Under the pieces are notes generated by a model. The model did no database searches. It was not told the origin of the DNA and saw only the letters and a list, made by a program, of their open reading frames with translations. From Candidatus Bipolaricaulota bacterium (lineage in GTDB: Bacteria; Bipolaricaulota; Bipolaricaulia; UBA7950; UBA9294): 8,503 nt of DNA. Shown here one piece after another: positions 1 to 7,543 of this stretch; position 1 is the first letter of the stretch; every line of letters begins with the position of its first letter. The stretch covers positions 1 through 8,503 of the forward strand of contig JAUWNQ010000015.1 in assembly GCA_030612565.1 (NCBI GenBank), given 5' to 3'. Made by a program: the position numbers and the translations under genes.

Positions 1-1005
1 CGCGCTCAGGGGATCTCCCACTACTTTGAAGTAGGGAAGATGGGAATCGAGCACGTCCTCCTCCCTGAGCAAGGGTTGGTCCTCCCCGGCGACGTCGTGG
101 TCGGGGCCGACTCCCACACCTGCACCTACGGGGCCCTCGGCGCGTTCTCGACCGGGATGGGATCGACCGACATCGCTGTTGCCATGGCGACTGGGAGGAT
201 CTGGATGCGCGTCCCGGAGACGATTCTGATCGTGTACTTCGGGAAGCTGCAGCGATGGGTCGGTGGGAAGGACCTGATCCTTCACACTATTGGGAAGATC
301 GGGGTAAGCGGTGCCCTGTATAAGGCGATCGAGTTCTCCGGCACGACGATCGGCGACCTCTCGATGGCAGGAAGGTTCACCATGGCAAATATGGCGATCG
401 AGGCCGGGGCGAAGGCCGGGCTGTTCGCGGTGGACGGTGTCACGCGCACCTACGTAGACGCGCGTGCGTCGCGGGAATATACCGCGTACTCCCCAGACGA
501 GGACGCCGACTACGCCGCTACGATCGAGATCGACGCGAGCGCGATCGAGCTTCAGGTAGCATTCCCGTATCTTCCGGAGAACACACGAACGGTCTCTGAC
601 GCAGGCGCCATCACAATCGATCAGGTATTGATCGGCTCGTGCACCAACGGGCGGATCGAGGATCTGCGCGTCGCAGCAGGGATCATGCGCGGCCGCAGCG
701 TCGATCCGCGCGTGCGCTGCATTATTCTTCCCGGAAGCCAACAGGTGTATCTCGACGCGCTGCGCGAGGGGTTGATCGAACAGTTCATCACAGCTGGGGC
801 CGCTGTGAGCACGCCCACGTGCGGGCCGTGCCTCGGCGGACATATGGGAGTACTCGCAGCCGGAGAGCGGGCGCTGAGCACGACCAATCGCAACTTCCGC
901 GGACGGATGGGACACCCTGAAAGCGAGGTCTACCTAGCTGGGCCAGCGATCGCCGCAGCGTCAGCGATCGCCGGCAGGATCGTCGCCCCACAGGAGGTGC
1001 TGTGA
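1..1005 (+). CDS. leuC: 3-isopropylmalate/(R)-2-methylmalate dehydratase, large subunit (5' truncated by window)
   Basis: Large [4Fe-4S] subunit of the aconitase-family isomerase that interconverts 2- and 3-isopropylmalate in leucine synthesis. Next to a citramalate synthase it probably also isomerises citramalate to 3-methylmalate. The frame is open from base 1, with conserved LeuC sequence ([10 protein letters not shown]) ahead of the first internal ATG at 40, so that ATG is not the true start. About 334 residues are visible; the family is usually near 420, so roughly 85 N-terminal residues are missing. Visible motifs are [13 protein letters not shown] (visible residues about 37-49), [13 protein letters not shown], and the three cluster cysteines: one in GSCTNGR (codon 640-642) and two in TCGPCLGGH (codons 820-822 and 829-831). 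[14 protein letters not shown] and the terminal [11 protein letters not shown] are also typical. The sequence resembles the short archaeal/thermophile LeuC type. The stop overlaps the leuD start by one base (TGATG). Confidence 0.97.
   Translation, partial: RAQGISHYFEVGKMGIEHVLLPEQGLVLPGDVVVGADSHTCTYGALGAFSTGMGSTDIAVAMATGRIWMRVPETILIVYFGKLQRWVGGKDLILHTIGKIGVSGALYKAIEFSGTTIGDLSMAGRFTMANMAIEAGAKAGLFAVDGVTRTYVDARASREYTAYSPDEDADYAATIEIDASAIELQVAFPYLPENTRTVSDAGAITIDQVLIGSCTNGRIEDLRVAAGIMRGRSVDPRVRCIILPGSQQVYLDALREGLIEQFITAGAAVSTPTCGPCLGGHMGVLAAGERALSTTNRNFRGRMGHPESEVYLAGPAIAAASAIAGRIVAPQEVL
993..997 (+). promoter_or_regulatory. Ribosome binding site that fixes the leuD start
   Basis: GGAGG lies inside the last codons of leuC, 7 bases before ATG 1005 and 4 bases before the alternative GTG 1002. 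The spacing favours the ATG. Its position within leuC fits reinitiation or coupling at the TGATG junction. Confidence 0.7.
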
Positions 1006-1511
1006 TGATAATCAAGGGGAGTGCCTGGAAGTACGGTGATAACGTGGATACAGACGTCATCATCCCCGCCCGCTACCTGAACGTCTCGATTGCAGAAGAA
1101 CTGGCGGCACATTGCATGGAGGACATCGACCCGGCGTTCGCCGGTTCTGTCAGGAAGGGGGACATCATCGTCGCCGGCGAGAACTTCGGCTGTGGTTCTT
1201 CGCGCGAACACGCCCCGATAGCAATCAAGGGCTCGGGCGTGAGCTGCGTGATCGCGGCGAGCTTTGCACGCATCTTCTACCGGAACGCGATCAACATCGG
1301 TCTTCCCATCCTCGAGAGCGCCGATGCAGCGCGGGACGTTGAGGCGGGGCACGAACTGAAGGTAGAGATCGAGGCGGGAATGATCCGGAATTTGACTACT
1401 GGGGAAACGTATCGCACGGCAGCCTACCCCAAGTTCATGCTGGAGATCATCCACGCTGGGGGACTCGTCGGCTACACGAAAGCAAAGATCGAAGAAAGGA
1501 GGATGAGGTGA
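1005..1511 (+). CDS. leuD: 3-isopropylmalate/(R)-2-methylmalate dehydratase, small subunit
   Basis: Small swivelling-domain subunit that pairs with LeuC to make the cytoplasmic isomerase. The 168 residues fit the short LeuD type of thermophiles and archaea (about 160-170) rather than the roughly 200-residue enterobacterial form. Visible motifs are [11 protein letters not shown] at residues 15-25 and the substrate-binding loop [11 protein letters not shown] at 61-71. ATG 1005 is chosen because GGAGG at 993-997 lies 7 bases before it. An in-frame GTG at 1002 would add one residue and sits only 4 bases from that site. The gene follows leuC with a one-base overlap and runs four bases into ilvE (GTGA), so LeuC and LeuD should be made in balanced amounts. 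The specificity (isopropylmalate, methylmalate or both) cannot be read from sequence; the operon suggests both. Confidence 0.97.
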   Translation: MIIKGSAWKYGDNVDTDVIIPARYLNVSIAEELAAHCMEDIDPAFAGSVRKGDIIVAGENFGCGSSREHAPIAIKGSGVSCVIAASFARIFYRNAINIGLPILESADAARDVEAGHELKVEIEAGMIRNLTTGETYRTAAYPKFMLEIIHAGGLVGYTKAKIEERRMR

Positions 1512-2428
1512 AGAGTTCAGATCATGTTTGGCTCGATGGAAAGCTGGTCCCCTGGGAGCAGGCGACGGTGCACGTGGCATCGCACGCCATCCACTACGGT
1601 TCGAGCGTCTTTGAGGGGATCAGGGCGTACGCCCTCCCCTCTGGCCCGGCGGTCTTCCGCCTCGATGCTCACTTGGAGCGGCTGTGGAACTCGTGCAAGG
1701 TGTACCGGATGGAAATCCCGTATTCGCGCGATGAGGTGAGTAGAGCGATCATGGAGACGATCAGCGCGAATGGACACACCTCCTGCTACATCCGCCCGGT
1801 CGTCTTTCGCGGCTGGGAGACGTTCGCCGTCAACGGCCTGAGCTGCCCGACGCACGTCTCGGTGATCACGGTGGAGATGGGTAGGTACCTCGGTCCGGAC
1901 GCGCTGGAGAACGGTGTCGACGCTGGGGTGAGCTCGTGGCGGCGGATGGCTCCAGACACGTATCCGGCGGCGGCGAAGATCGGCGGGCAGTACGTTAATT
2001 CCCAGTTCATCGCCATGGAGGCGGCCGAACACGGGTACAGCGAGGGGATCGCCCTCGACATCAATGGCTACGTCTCCGAGGGGAGCGGGGAGAACGTGTT
2101 CATCGTGAAGCGGGGCGAGCTGTACACTCCGCCGCTCGCTAACTCGATCCTCGATGGGATCACCCGCCGCTGCGTGATCACCCTGGCCGGGGAGCTTCGG
2201 ATCCCGGTGCATGAGGAGGCCCTCCCGCGCGAGTCGCTCTATCTAGCAGACGAGGCGTTCTTCTCCGGGAGCGCCGCGGAGATCACACCGATTCGCTCGG
2301 TCGATGGGGTGGCGATTGGAAGCGGAAAGCGTGGACCGATCACGGCGATGCTGATGGAGAAGTTCTTTGGGATCGTGGAGGGGAAGGTCGCCGACCGGCA
2401 CGGTTGGTTGACCCCGGTAGTGGGATGA
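1508..2428 (+). CDS. ilvE: Branched-chain amino acid aminotransferase (PLP fold type IV)
   Basis: Transfers the amino group from glutamate to the 2-oxo acids of valine, leucine and isoleucine, the last step of all three pathways. The 306 residues match the usual IlvE length. The N-terminus has the typical [16 protein letters not shown] signature (residues about 26-41). The PLP lysine is K157 in [13 protein letters not shown]. The cofactor loop [10 protein letters not shown] is at 191-200, and a further class-IV block ([17 protein letters not shown]) is at about 246-262. The start is GTG 1508: AAGGAGG at 1496-1502 lies 5 bases upstream, and the next residues ([17 protein letters not shown]) match the start of the family. 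The GTG overlaps the leuD stop by four bases (GTGA), and the gene's own stop overlaps the cimA ATG (ATGA). D-amino acid transaminase or aminodeoxychorismate lyase are fold relatives, but the context and the IlvE-like motifs argue against them. Confidence 0.96.
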   Translation: MKSSDHVWLDGKLVPWEQATVHVASHAIHYGSSVFEGIRAYALPSGPAVFRLDAHLERLWNSCKVYRMEIPYSRDEVSRAIMETISANGHTSCYIRPVVFRGWETFAVNGLSCPTHVSVITVEMGRYLGPDALENGVDAGVSSWRRMAPDTYPAAAKIGGQYVNSQFIAMEAAEHGYSEGIALDINGYVSEGSGENVFIVKRGELYTPPLANSILDGITRRCVITLAGELRIPVHEEALPRESLYLADEAFFSGSAAEITPIRSVDGVAIGSGKRGPITAMLMEKFFGIVEGKVADRHGWLTPVVG

Positions 2429-3990
2429 AGATCACGCTCTACGACACAACCCTGCGCGATGGCGCGCAGCGGGAGGGGATTTCCTTCTCCGTCGAAGACA
2501 AGCTGCGCATCGCCGCTGCGCTCGACCGCCTGGGTGTCGACTACATCGAGGGGGGATGGCCCGGCTCTAATCCCAAGGACATGGAGTTCTTCGCACGGAT
2601 GCGAGAGCTGCACATGCAGCACGCGATCATCACCGCGTTTGGAAGCACGCGCCGCGTCGGTGTCGCGGTGGAGGAAGACCAGAACGTGCGCGCCCTCCTC
2701 GCAGCGGGGACCAAGAGTGTAACCGTCTTTGGCAAGAGCTCGGATGCGCAGGTGAAGCACGTGCTTGAGACGACGCGCGATGAGAACCTGCGCATGATTG
2801 CGGAGACCGTTTCCTGCCTGAAGGAAGCGGGGCGGGAGGTCATCTACGACGCTGAGCACTTCTTCGACGGTTACCGGGACGATCCAGGCTACGCCATCGA
2901 GACGCTACGCGCCGCCGCCGATGCCGGGGCGGACGTGATTGTCCTCTGCGACACGAACGGTGGAGCCCTCCCCGCGACCGTCGCCGAGGTCTTCGCAGCG
3001 GTTAACGAAGTGATCGATGCGTCACTCGGCATCCACGCCCACAACGACTCGGAGACAGCAGTCGCCAATACCATCGCCGCTGTATCCGCCGGTGCGGTGC
3101 ACGTACAGGGGACAATCAACGGCTACGGTGAGCGGTGCGGAAACGCCAACCTGTGCTCGGTCATCCCCGCACTCGTGCTGAAGCTCAATCATGATTGCAA
3201 CGCCGATCTCTCCCTCCTGAGCGAGACCGCCCGCTACGTGAGCGAGCTCGCCAACCTCCCGCTTGCCCCCCATCTCCCCTACGTTGGGAAGAGCGCGTTT
3301 GCCCACAAGGGCGGGGTGCACGTGAACGCCATCCTAAAGTGGGAGGGAAGCTATCAGCACATCGATCCGAGGCTGGTCGGGAACCGACGCCGTGTCCTTA
3401 TCTCCGAGCTCTCCGGGAGGAGCAACATCACCTACAAGGCGCGGGAGCTCGGGCTCCCGCTCGACGAAGGGAGCCCGCAGGCGGGAAGGGTTCTCGACCG
3501 CGTCAAGGAGCTCGAACGGGAGGGGTTCCAGTTCGAGGGAGCGGATGGTTCAGTGGAACTTCTCGTCCGCCGGGCGAAGCCGGATTACCGTGCCCCGTTC
3601 ACCCTACGCGGGTTCCACGTGTTGGTGAAGGAAGGAAACGGAGGTGGGATGGTCTCCGAGGCGACGGTGAAGGTAGAGGTGAACGACGAGGTAATGCACA
3701 CCGCCGCCGAAGGGAACGGGCCGGTTGATGCTCTGAATGCCGCGGTGAGAAAGGCCCTCCTCCCTTTCTATCCGCACCTCGCCGAGGTCCACCTCACCGA
3801 CTACAAGGTGCGCATCCTGGACGGGAAAGCGGGGACCGCCGCTCGCACGCGCGTGCTTATTACATCGTCAGACCACCAGCGTAGCTGGAGCACAGTTGGA
3901 AGCTCGCCCAATATCATCGAGGCAAGCTGGTACGCGTTGGCCGATGCACTGGAATATGCGCTTCTGATCATGGAAAAGGAGAAAGTGTGA
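2425..3990 (+). CDS. cimA: (R)-citramalate synthase, CimA type (DRE-TIM family)
   Basis: Condenses pyruvate with acetyl-CoA to citramalate, the first step of threonine-independent isoleucine synthesis. The 521-residue protein has a TIM barrel with the DRE-type motif DTTLRDGAQ (residues 5-13), the metal-binding HAHND (204-208) and the GERCGNANL block (235-243). A C-terminal LeuA-dimer type regulatory domain occupies about 390-521 and is the expected isoleucine or leucine feedback site. The segment [14 protein letters not shown] followed by [15 protein letters not shown] is typical of the long CimA family found in Geobacter and other anaerobes. Leucine-type LeuA has a different sequence here, so I favour CimA. 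ATG 2425 is chosen because it forms an ATGA overlap with the ilvE stop and leads straight into the conserved [13 protein letters not shown]. An in-frame TTG at 2404 would only add seven unconserved residues. The SD before it is weak, suggesting dependence on ilvE translation. 2-isopropylmalate or homocitrate synthase activity is the alternative. Confidence 0.9.
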   Translation: MKITLYDTTLRDGAQREGISFSVEDKLRIAAALDRLGVDYIEGGWPGSNPKDMEFFARMRELHMQHAIITAFGSTRRVGVAVEEDQNVRALLAAGTKSVTVFGKSSDAQVKHVLETTRDENLRMIAETVSCLKEAGREVIYDAEHFFDGYRDDPGYAIETLRAAADAGADVIVLCDTNGGALPATVAEVFAAVNEVIDASLGIHAHNDSETAVANTIAAVSAGAVHVQGTINGYGERCGNANLCSVIPALVLKLNHDCNADLSLLSETARYVSELANLPLAPHLPYVGKSAFAHKGGVHVNAILKWEGSYQHIDPRLVGNRRRVLISELSGRSNITYKARELGLPLDEGSPQAGRVLDRVKELEREGFQFEGADGSVELLVRRAKPDYRAPFTLRGFHVLVKEGNGGGMVSEATVKVEVNDEVMHTAAEGNGPVDALNAAVRKALLPFYPHLAEVHLTDYKVRILDGKAGTAARTRVLITSSDHQRSWSTVGSSPNIIEASWYALADALEYALLIMEKEKV

Positions 3991-5063
3991 ACGCAAAGAT
4001 AGTTCTTTTACCGGGTGATGGTATCGGGCCAGAGGTGATCGGAGAGGCAGTGAAGGTCCTCCGTACTGTAGAAAAAATCTACAAGCACAAATTCGAATTC
4101 ACGGAACAACCGATTGGGGGGATAGCGATCGATACTACCGGAAGCCCGCTCCCGGACGAGACCCTCTACGCCTGTCAAGAGGCAGACGCGGTCCTCCTCG
4201 GGGCGGTCGGTGGGCCGAAGTGGTCCGATCCAAGTGCCCCGGTCCGCCCGGAACAGGGGCTCCTTGGGATAAGGGAAGGTCTGGGGCTCTACGCTAACCT
4301 GCGGCCGGTGCACGTCTACGAAGAACTCGTTAATTCCTCCTCCCTCAAGCCCGAGACGATCTCCGGCGTCGACCTCCTTGTCGTGCGCGAGCTGACCGGC
4401 GGGATCTACTTTGGCGCGCGCCAGGAGGGGACGGAGAGGGCGTACGACACAATGGTCTACACCGAAGCTGAAGTGCGACGGATCGCCGAAGTCGCGTTCC
4501 AGACGGCGGAGGGGAGGAAGAAAAAGGTGACATCGGTGGATAAGGCCAATGTTCTTGCCTCATCCCGCCTGTGGCGGCGGGTCGTAACGGAAGTGGCTGC
4601 CGACTACCCCGAGGTGACACTTGAAAACATGCTCGTCGACGCGGCAGCGATGAAGCTGATCCGCAACCCGGCGAGCTTCGACGTGATCACCACCGCAAAC
4701 ATGTTCGGCGATATCCTCACCGATGAGGCATCGATGCTCTCCGGGTCACTGGGGATGCTCCCATCCGCATCGCTCGGGGATGGAAAGGCCGGGATGTACG
4801 AGCCGGTGCACGGAAGCGCGCCGGACATCGCGGGAAAGAGCCTTGCCAACCCGATCGGCGCGATCATGAGCGGAGCGATGCTCCTGCGAGGCTCTCTTGG
4901 ATTAGAGGAGGAAGCACGGGCGGTGGAGGCGGCAGTGAAAGATGTCCTCTCTCGTGGCTGCCGCACCGCGGACATCGTCGGACCTGCTGATAAAAGGGTC
5001 GGGACGAGTGAAATGGGTGATCTGATTGTGGAAGCGATGCAAAGGAGGAAAGATGCACAGTGA
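3987..5063 (+). CDS. leuB: 3-isopropylmalate dehydrogenase (probably also 3-methylmalate dehydrogenase)
   Basis: NAD-dependent oxidative decarboxylase acting on 3-isopropylmalate. In this operon it is likely also to act on 3-methylmalate, giving 2-oxobutanoate for isoleucine. The 358 residues match bacterial LeuB. Residues equivalent to the known catalytic and metal ligands are visible: R96, R106, R134 and Y141 in [11 protein letters not shown]186 in DKANVL, D218, and D242 and D246 in [11 protein letters not shown]. The NAD-type segment [15 protein letters not shown] (275-289), with aspartate D280, indicates NAD rather than NADP use. The start is GTG 3987, giving a four-base GTGA overlap with cimA; AGGAG at 3977-3981 lies 5 bases upstream and [11 protein letters not shown] follows at once. 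The 3' end runs 11 bases into ilvD. Isocitrate and tartrate dehydrogenases are relatives, but context and motifs favour LeuB. Confidence 0.96.
   Translation: MNAKIVLLPGDGIGPEVIGEAVKVLRTVEKIYKHKFEFTEQPIGGIAIDTTGSPLPDETLYACQEADAVLLGAVGGPKWSDPSAPVRPEQGLLGIREGLGLYANLRPVHVYEELVNSSSLKPETISGVDLLVVRELTGGIYFGARQEGTERAYDTMVYTEAEVRRIAEVAFQTAEGRKKKVTSVDKANVLASSRLWRRVVTEVAADYPEVTLENMLVDAAAMKLIRNPASFDVITTANMFGDILTDEASMLSGSLGMLPSASLGDGKAGMYEPVHGSAPDIAGKSLANPIGAIMSGAMLLRGSLGLEEEARAVEAAVKDVLSRGCRTADIVGPADKRVGTSEMGDLIVEAMQRRKDAQ
5041..5048 (+). promoter_or_regulatory. Ribosome binding site that fixes the ilvD start
   Basis: AAAGGAGG within the 3' end of leuB lies 4 bases before ATG 5053. It supports that ATG over the in-frame TTG at 5026, whose extra residues (MWKRCKGGK) are only the ribosome site and leuB tail read in another frame. 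Confidence 0.7.
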
Positions 5064-6708
5064 TGTAGTTAAAAAAGGGTTTGAGCGGGCCCCGCACCGG
5101 AGCCTGCTCTACGCGACCGGGCTCACCCCAAAGGACCTCGAGAAACCGCTTATTGGGGTTGTCAACTCGTACAACGAGATCGTCCCCGGACACATCCACC
5201 TTGATAAGATTGGGGAAGCGGTGAAGGCCGGGGTGTGGGCGGCTGGCGGGACGCCGCTTTTATTCAACGTGATCGGTGTGTGCGACGGGATCGCGATGGG
5301 GCATCCCGGAATGCGCTACTCCCTTCCGTCACGTGAGCTGATCGCTGATTCGGTGGAGACGATGGCAGCCGCGCACGGGTTTGACGGGCTCGTCTTTGTT
5401 CCCAACTGCGACAAAATCGTGCCTGGAATGTTGATTGCCGCAGCACGGCTGAATATCCCCGCGGTCTTTGTGAGCGGCGGCCCGATGATGGCCGGGAGGC
5501 ACAACGGGGAAGACGTCGATGTGAAGAACGTGTTTGAGGCGGTGGGGGAGTACAAAGCAGGCAGGATGACTGACGATGATCTTGAGGCGCTCGAACTCTC
5601 CGCCTGCCCGGGGTGCGGGTCGTGCGCAGGGCTGTTCACCGCCAATTCGATGAACTCCCTCACCGAAGCACTCGGGATGGGCCTTCCCAGGAACGGGACA
5701 ATCCCGGCGGTGACCGCGGCGCGTCTGCGCCTTGCTAAGGTTGCAGGGGCTCGGATCATTGATCTCGTTGACCGCGGGATCAAGCCAAACGATATTATGA
5801 CCGATGCCGCGTTTGACAACGCGATCGCCACCGACATGGCGCTAGGTGGCTCGACGAACACCGTGCTGCATCTGCTCGCAATCGCCCACGCTGCTAAAGT
5901 GAATCTGCCCCTTGAACGATTTGGGGAAATCAGCTCCCGTACACCGTACTTGGTTAAGCTCAGCCCTTCGGGTCCGTACCACATGCAGGATCTCGACGAG
6001 GCCGGCGGCGTGCCTGCGGTGATGGCCGAACTCCTCACTGGCGGACTGATCCACGGGGATATCCTCACCGTGACCGGAAAGACGGTGGCCGAAAACCTGG
6101 CTGGGGTGAAACGGAAGGGGGATCTCATCCGCCCATTGGATGACCCGCACCGCCTAGACGGGGGCATTGCGATCCTGTGGGGAAATCTCGCTCCATCCGG
6201 GGCGGTAGTCAAGGCAGGAGCAGTCCTCCCGAAGATGGCCCACCACCGTGGGCTGGCGCGCGTGTTTGCTAGCGAAGAGGAGTCGATGGCGGCGATCCTC
6301 GGTGGCAAGATCAACCCCGGCGATGTCGTTGTTATCCGCAACGAGGGCCCGCGCGGTGGCCCGGGGATGCGGGAGATGCTCCTCCCCACCTCGGCCCTCG
6401 CTGGGATGGGCCTCGATGACAAAGTGGCCTTGATCACCGATGGCCGATTCTCCGGCGCGACCAAGGGGGCGGCGATCGGGCATGTCTCCCCGGAAGCGGC
6501 GGCGGGCGGGCCGATCGGGCTCGTCGAAGAAGGAGACACGATCGAGCTTGACCTTGCTAGCAAGCGTCTTCAGCTCCTCGTCCCAGATGAGGAGCTCTCC
6601 CACCGGAGAAAGGGGTGGACGCCTCCCTTGCCACGCGTCTCGTCCGGCTACCTCGCGCGCTACGCCGCCCTCGTTAAGGACGCGAGCTCCGGGGCGGTCC
6701 TTTCCTAA
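5053..6708 (+). CDS. ilvD: Dihydroxy-acid dehydratase
   Basis: Fe-S dehydratase that converts 2,3-dihydroxy-isovalerate and 2,3-dihydroxy-3-methylvalerate to the 2-oxo acid precursors of valine/leucine and isoleucine. The 551 residues equal the short form of the family (about 550; the E. coli form is about 616). Motifs in order are [19 protein letters not shown] (about 36-54), [20 protein letters not shown] (77-96), NCDKIVPGM (118-126), [16 protein letters not shown] (184-199), [26 protein letters not shown], and [20 protein letters not shown] near the C-terminus. Candidate cluster cysteines are C119 and those of CPGCGSC (185, 188, 191). PGH replaces the PCN cysteine seen in plant and mycobacterial [2Fe-2S] enzymes, which suggests an oxygen-labile E. 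coli or methanogen-like [4Fe-4S] type. It is the last gene of the operon and overlaps leuB by 11 bases. Phosphogluconate and sugar-acid dehydratases are relatives, but the context makes IlvD clear. Confidence 0.97.
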   Translation: MHSDVVKKGFERAPHRSLLYATGLTPKDLEKPLIGVVNSYNEIVPGHIHLDKIGEAVKAGVWAAGGTPLLFNVIGVCDGIAMGHPGMRYSLPSRELIADSVETMAAAHGFDGLVFVPNCDKIVPGMLIAAARLNIPAVFVSGGPMMAGRHNGEDVDVKNVFEAVGEYKAGRMTDDDLEALELSACPGCGSCAGLFTANSMNSLTEALGMGLPRNGTIPAVTAARLRLAKVAGARIIDLVDRGIKPNDIMTDAAFDNAIATDMALGGSTNTVLHLLAIAHAAKVNLPLERFGEISSRTPYLVKLSPSGPYHMQDLDEAGGVPAVMAELLTGGLIHGDILTVTGKTVAENLAGVKRKGDLIRPLDDPHRLDGGIAILWGNLAPSGAVVKAGAVLPKMAHHRGLARVFASEEESMAAILGGKINPGDVVVIRNEGPRGGPGMREMLLPTSALAGMGLDDKVALITDGRFSGATKGAAIGHVSPEAAAGGPIGLVEEGDTIELDLASKRLQLLVPDEELSHRRKGWTPPLPRVSSGYLARYAALVKDASSGAVLS

Positions 6709-6805
6709 GAAAAGGGAACGGGTTTAGCATATCCTCGGACTATGATACGCTCCCCTCTACAGAGAGCGAGATCGAGGGACCAAAGGGGAACCTGCTTGGG
6801 GTGAT

Positions 6806-7027
6806 GTGGGGAAGGAGACTCCTCCGGTTGAACTTTCCGCCGCGTTGTCCCATACGTGGGCCGACCCGATTGGGATCGACGCCGCCACCCTGCGCGCGGC
6901 GCAGCAATCCCCCGAAAAGTACCGCGACCTTATCGTGCGTGTGGCCGGGTACAGCGACTACTTCTGCAACCTGAGCGAGGCCCTCCAGGACGAGATCATC
7001 GCCCGGACCGATCATGATTCGTTTTGA
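6806..7027 (+). pseudogene. C-terminal remnant (or stand-alone domain) of a glycyl radical enzyme
   Basis: The frame encodes the last ~55 residues of a glycyl radical enzyme (pyruvate formate-lyase superfamily). Clear similarity runs from [19 protein letters not shown] through [10 protein letters not shown] to [10 protein letters not shown], just before the stop. The glycine that would carry the radical is the codon at 6947-6949. In full enzymes (about 800 residues) this segment follows a ten-stranded barrel with a cysteine-loop motif. No such part exists here: ilvD ends only about 155 bases before the recognisable homology, and residues 1-19 look unrelated. The frame is open from 6746; a GTG at 6806 could start a 73-residue product, but I see no convincing ribosome site before it. 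Most likely this is the stub of a deleted gene. The alternative is a small autonomous radical domain like GrcA/YfiD, but that family is about 127 residues and has a longer N-terminal part. The GYSDYF plus [10 protein letters not shown] ending recalls, from memory, hydroxyproline dehydratase-like members, which is a weak guess. Confidence 0.75.
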
Positions 7028-7101
7028 AATACGCTTCGTAACGGATGTAGGGGAATTGTTGTGGACGCCGCCAGATAATTGATTACGCATAGCAACTATC
7101 A

Positions 7102-7266
7102 ATGTGCGTGCTGCAAATACGTCAACGCAGGAGGTTCTGGGGGATCCCTTCACTCCTAGAGGTGGGAGGATCTGCCTACGTGATGGCTATTTCCTCCCTT
7201 GTGCTTACAGATCACGACCCGTTTTCGACGGGATTCGATCTGGAAGGGGACGACGGAGAGGAGTAG
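7102..7266 (+). CDS. Possible small ORF, unknown product (doubtful)
   Basis: A 54-codon frame opens with ATG 7102 and ends at TAG 7264-7266. The N-terminal half is basic (QIRQRRR), and the C-terminus is acidic (TDHDPFSTGFDLEGDDGEE). There is no ribosome site before 7102. GGGAGG at 7164-7169 could serve an internal GTG 7180 or ATG 7183, giving a peptide of 27-28 residues. I recognise no family. The frame covers the inverted repeat at 7209-7241, so its openness may be chance. It is included only so that it can be checked. Confidence 0.15.
   Translation: MCVLQIRQRRRFWGIPSLLEVGGSAYVMAISSLVLTDHDPFSTGFDLEGDDGEE
7209..7241. repeat. Imperfect inverted repeat (two stacked 5-bp stems)
   Basis: AGATC (7209-7213) pairs with GATCT (7237-7241), and inside it CCCGT (7218-7222) pairs with ACGGG (7228-7232). 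The two stems are separated by a symmetric 4x4 internal loop and capped by TTTCG. No T-run follows, so it does not look like an intrinsic terminator. It lies about 85 bases before the flavoprotein start and could be an operator-like dyad or an RNA hairpin in its leader, or chance. Confidence 0.4.
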
Positions 7267-7324
7267 TATTCCGCGAAGTGAAAGGCGACCGGGTTGGTCG
7301 AACTGATTCTCAAGCGAGGAGAAG

Positions 7325-7543
7325 ATGACAGAGTACCGTATCGAGGAGCACCCGATCCTGGTGGTTGAACCGCGGGAGAGGGTAGCGTTCTTCTGGCAAG
7401 GGCAGGAATTGTCGGCAAACAAGGGAGAGATGATCGCCTCGGCCCTGTTCGCCAATGGGATCCGTATCTTCGGCCATCATCACAAGGACGGGGCCCCACA
7501 GGGGATCTTCTGTGCCAATGGCAGTGCGCTCAGTGCATGGTGA
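7325..7543 (+). CDS. FAD/NAD(P) oxidoreductase, N-terminal [2Fe-2S] part (frameshifted)
   Basis: This is the N-terminal fragment of a multidomain flavoprotein. It begins at ATG 7325 behind GAGGAGA (7316-7321). The segment GEMIASALFANGIRIFGHH and the following GIFCANG belong to the ferredoxin-like Fer2_4 fold found at the N-terminus of sarcosine oxidase alpha, HcnA and proline dehydrogenase alpha-type proteins. After FCANG the frame reads SALSAW and stops at 7541-7543. Shifting by one base at about 7522 restores QCAQC and then a long open frame. The 72-residue product as it stands therefore lacks three of its four cluster cysteines and should not be functional. Read it together with the 7522-8503 entry as one gene. 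Confidence 0.8.
   Translation: MTEYRIEEHPILVVEPRERVAFFWQGQELSANKGEMIASALFANGIRIFGHHHKDGAPQGIFCANGSALSAW

Larger units (their letters stand above)
7028..7324. other. Intergenic stretch without a recognisable gene
   Basis: This gap lies between the glycyl radical remnant and the flavoprotein gene. Its first ~90 bases are visibly richer in A and T than the flanks, as expected of non-coding or decayed DNA. Contents I can point to are a 54-codon open frame at 7102-7266 (listed separately), an imperfect inverted repeat at 7209-7241, and a purine-rich ribosome site before ATG 7325. I found no convincing -35/-10 pair at normal spacing, no tRNA-like cloverleaf, and no homology to either neighbour. 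If the next gene is expressed on its own, its promoter should lie here. Confidence 0.6.

Noticed and set aside
930..1580. Minus-strand open frame (216 codons) opposite leuD
   Set aside because: It is antisense to leuD and to the conserved ends of leuC and ilvE. It has no recognisable motif and a typical GC-shadow composition.
2404..2424. Upstream TTG start for cimA
   Set aside because: It would add seven residues without conservation. ATG 2425 forms an ATGA junction with the ilvE stop and begins directly at the conserved N-terminus.
3195..3728. Alternative plus-strand frame (177 codons) inside cimA
   Set aside because: It is an out-of-frame shadow of conserved cimA sequence, very rich in Arg, Pro and Gly, with no ribosome site or domain.
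5316..6563. Long minus-strand open frame (415 codons) opposite ilvD
   Set aside because: It lies entirely antisense to a well-conserved ilvD. Its translation is rich in Ser, Pro, Ala and Arg with no domain, as expected from the complement of GC-rich coding sequence.
6698..6716. Possible terminator at the end of ilvD
   Set aside because: CCTTT (6699-6703) can pair with AAAGG (6711-6715), but the stem is only 5 bp, includes the stop codon in its loop, and has no T-run after it.
6718..6746. Promoter-like TATGAT at 6741-6746
   Set aside because: It is a good -10 match, but no -35 element lies at 16-18 bases; the nearest T-rich hexamer is only about 13 bases away. It is not enough to call a promoter.
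7056..7103. TTGTTG/GATAAT and TTGATT/TATCAA pairs in the gap
   Set aside because: The hexamers look promoter-like, but both pairs are only 12 bases apart, too short for a sigma-70 type promoter.
6740..7153. Minus-strand open frame (137 codons) across the glycyl radical stub
   Set aside because: The plus strand carries an unmistakable family motif in the overlapped part. The minus-strand product shows nothing recognisable.
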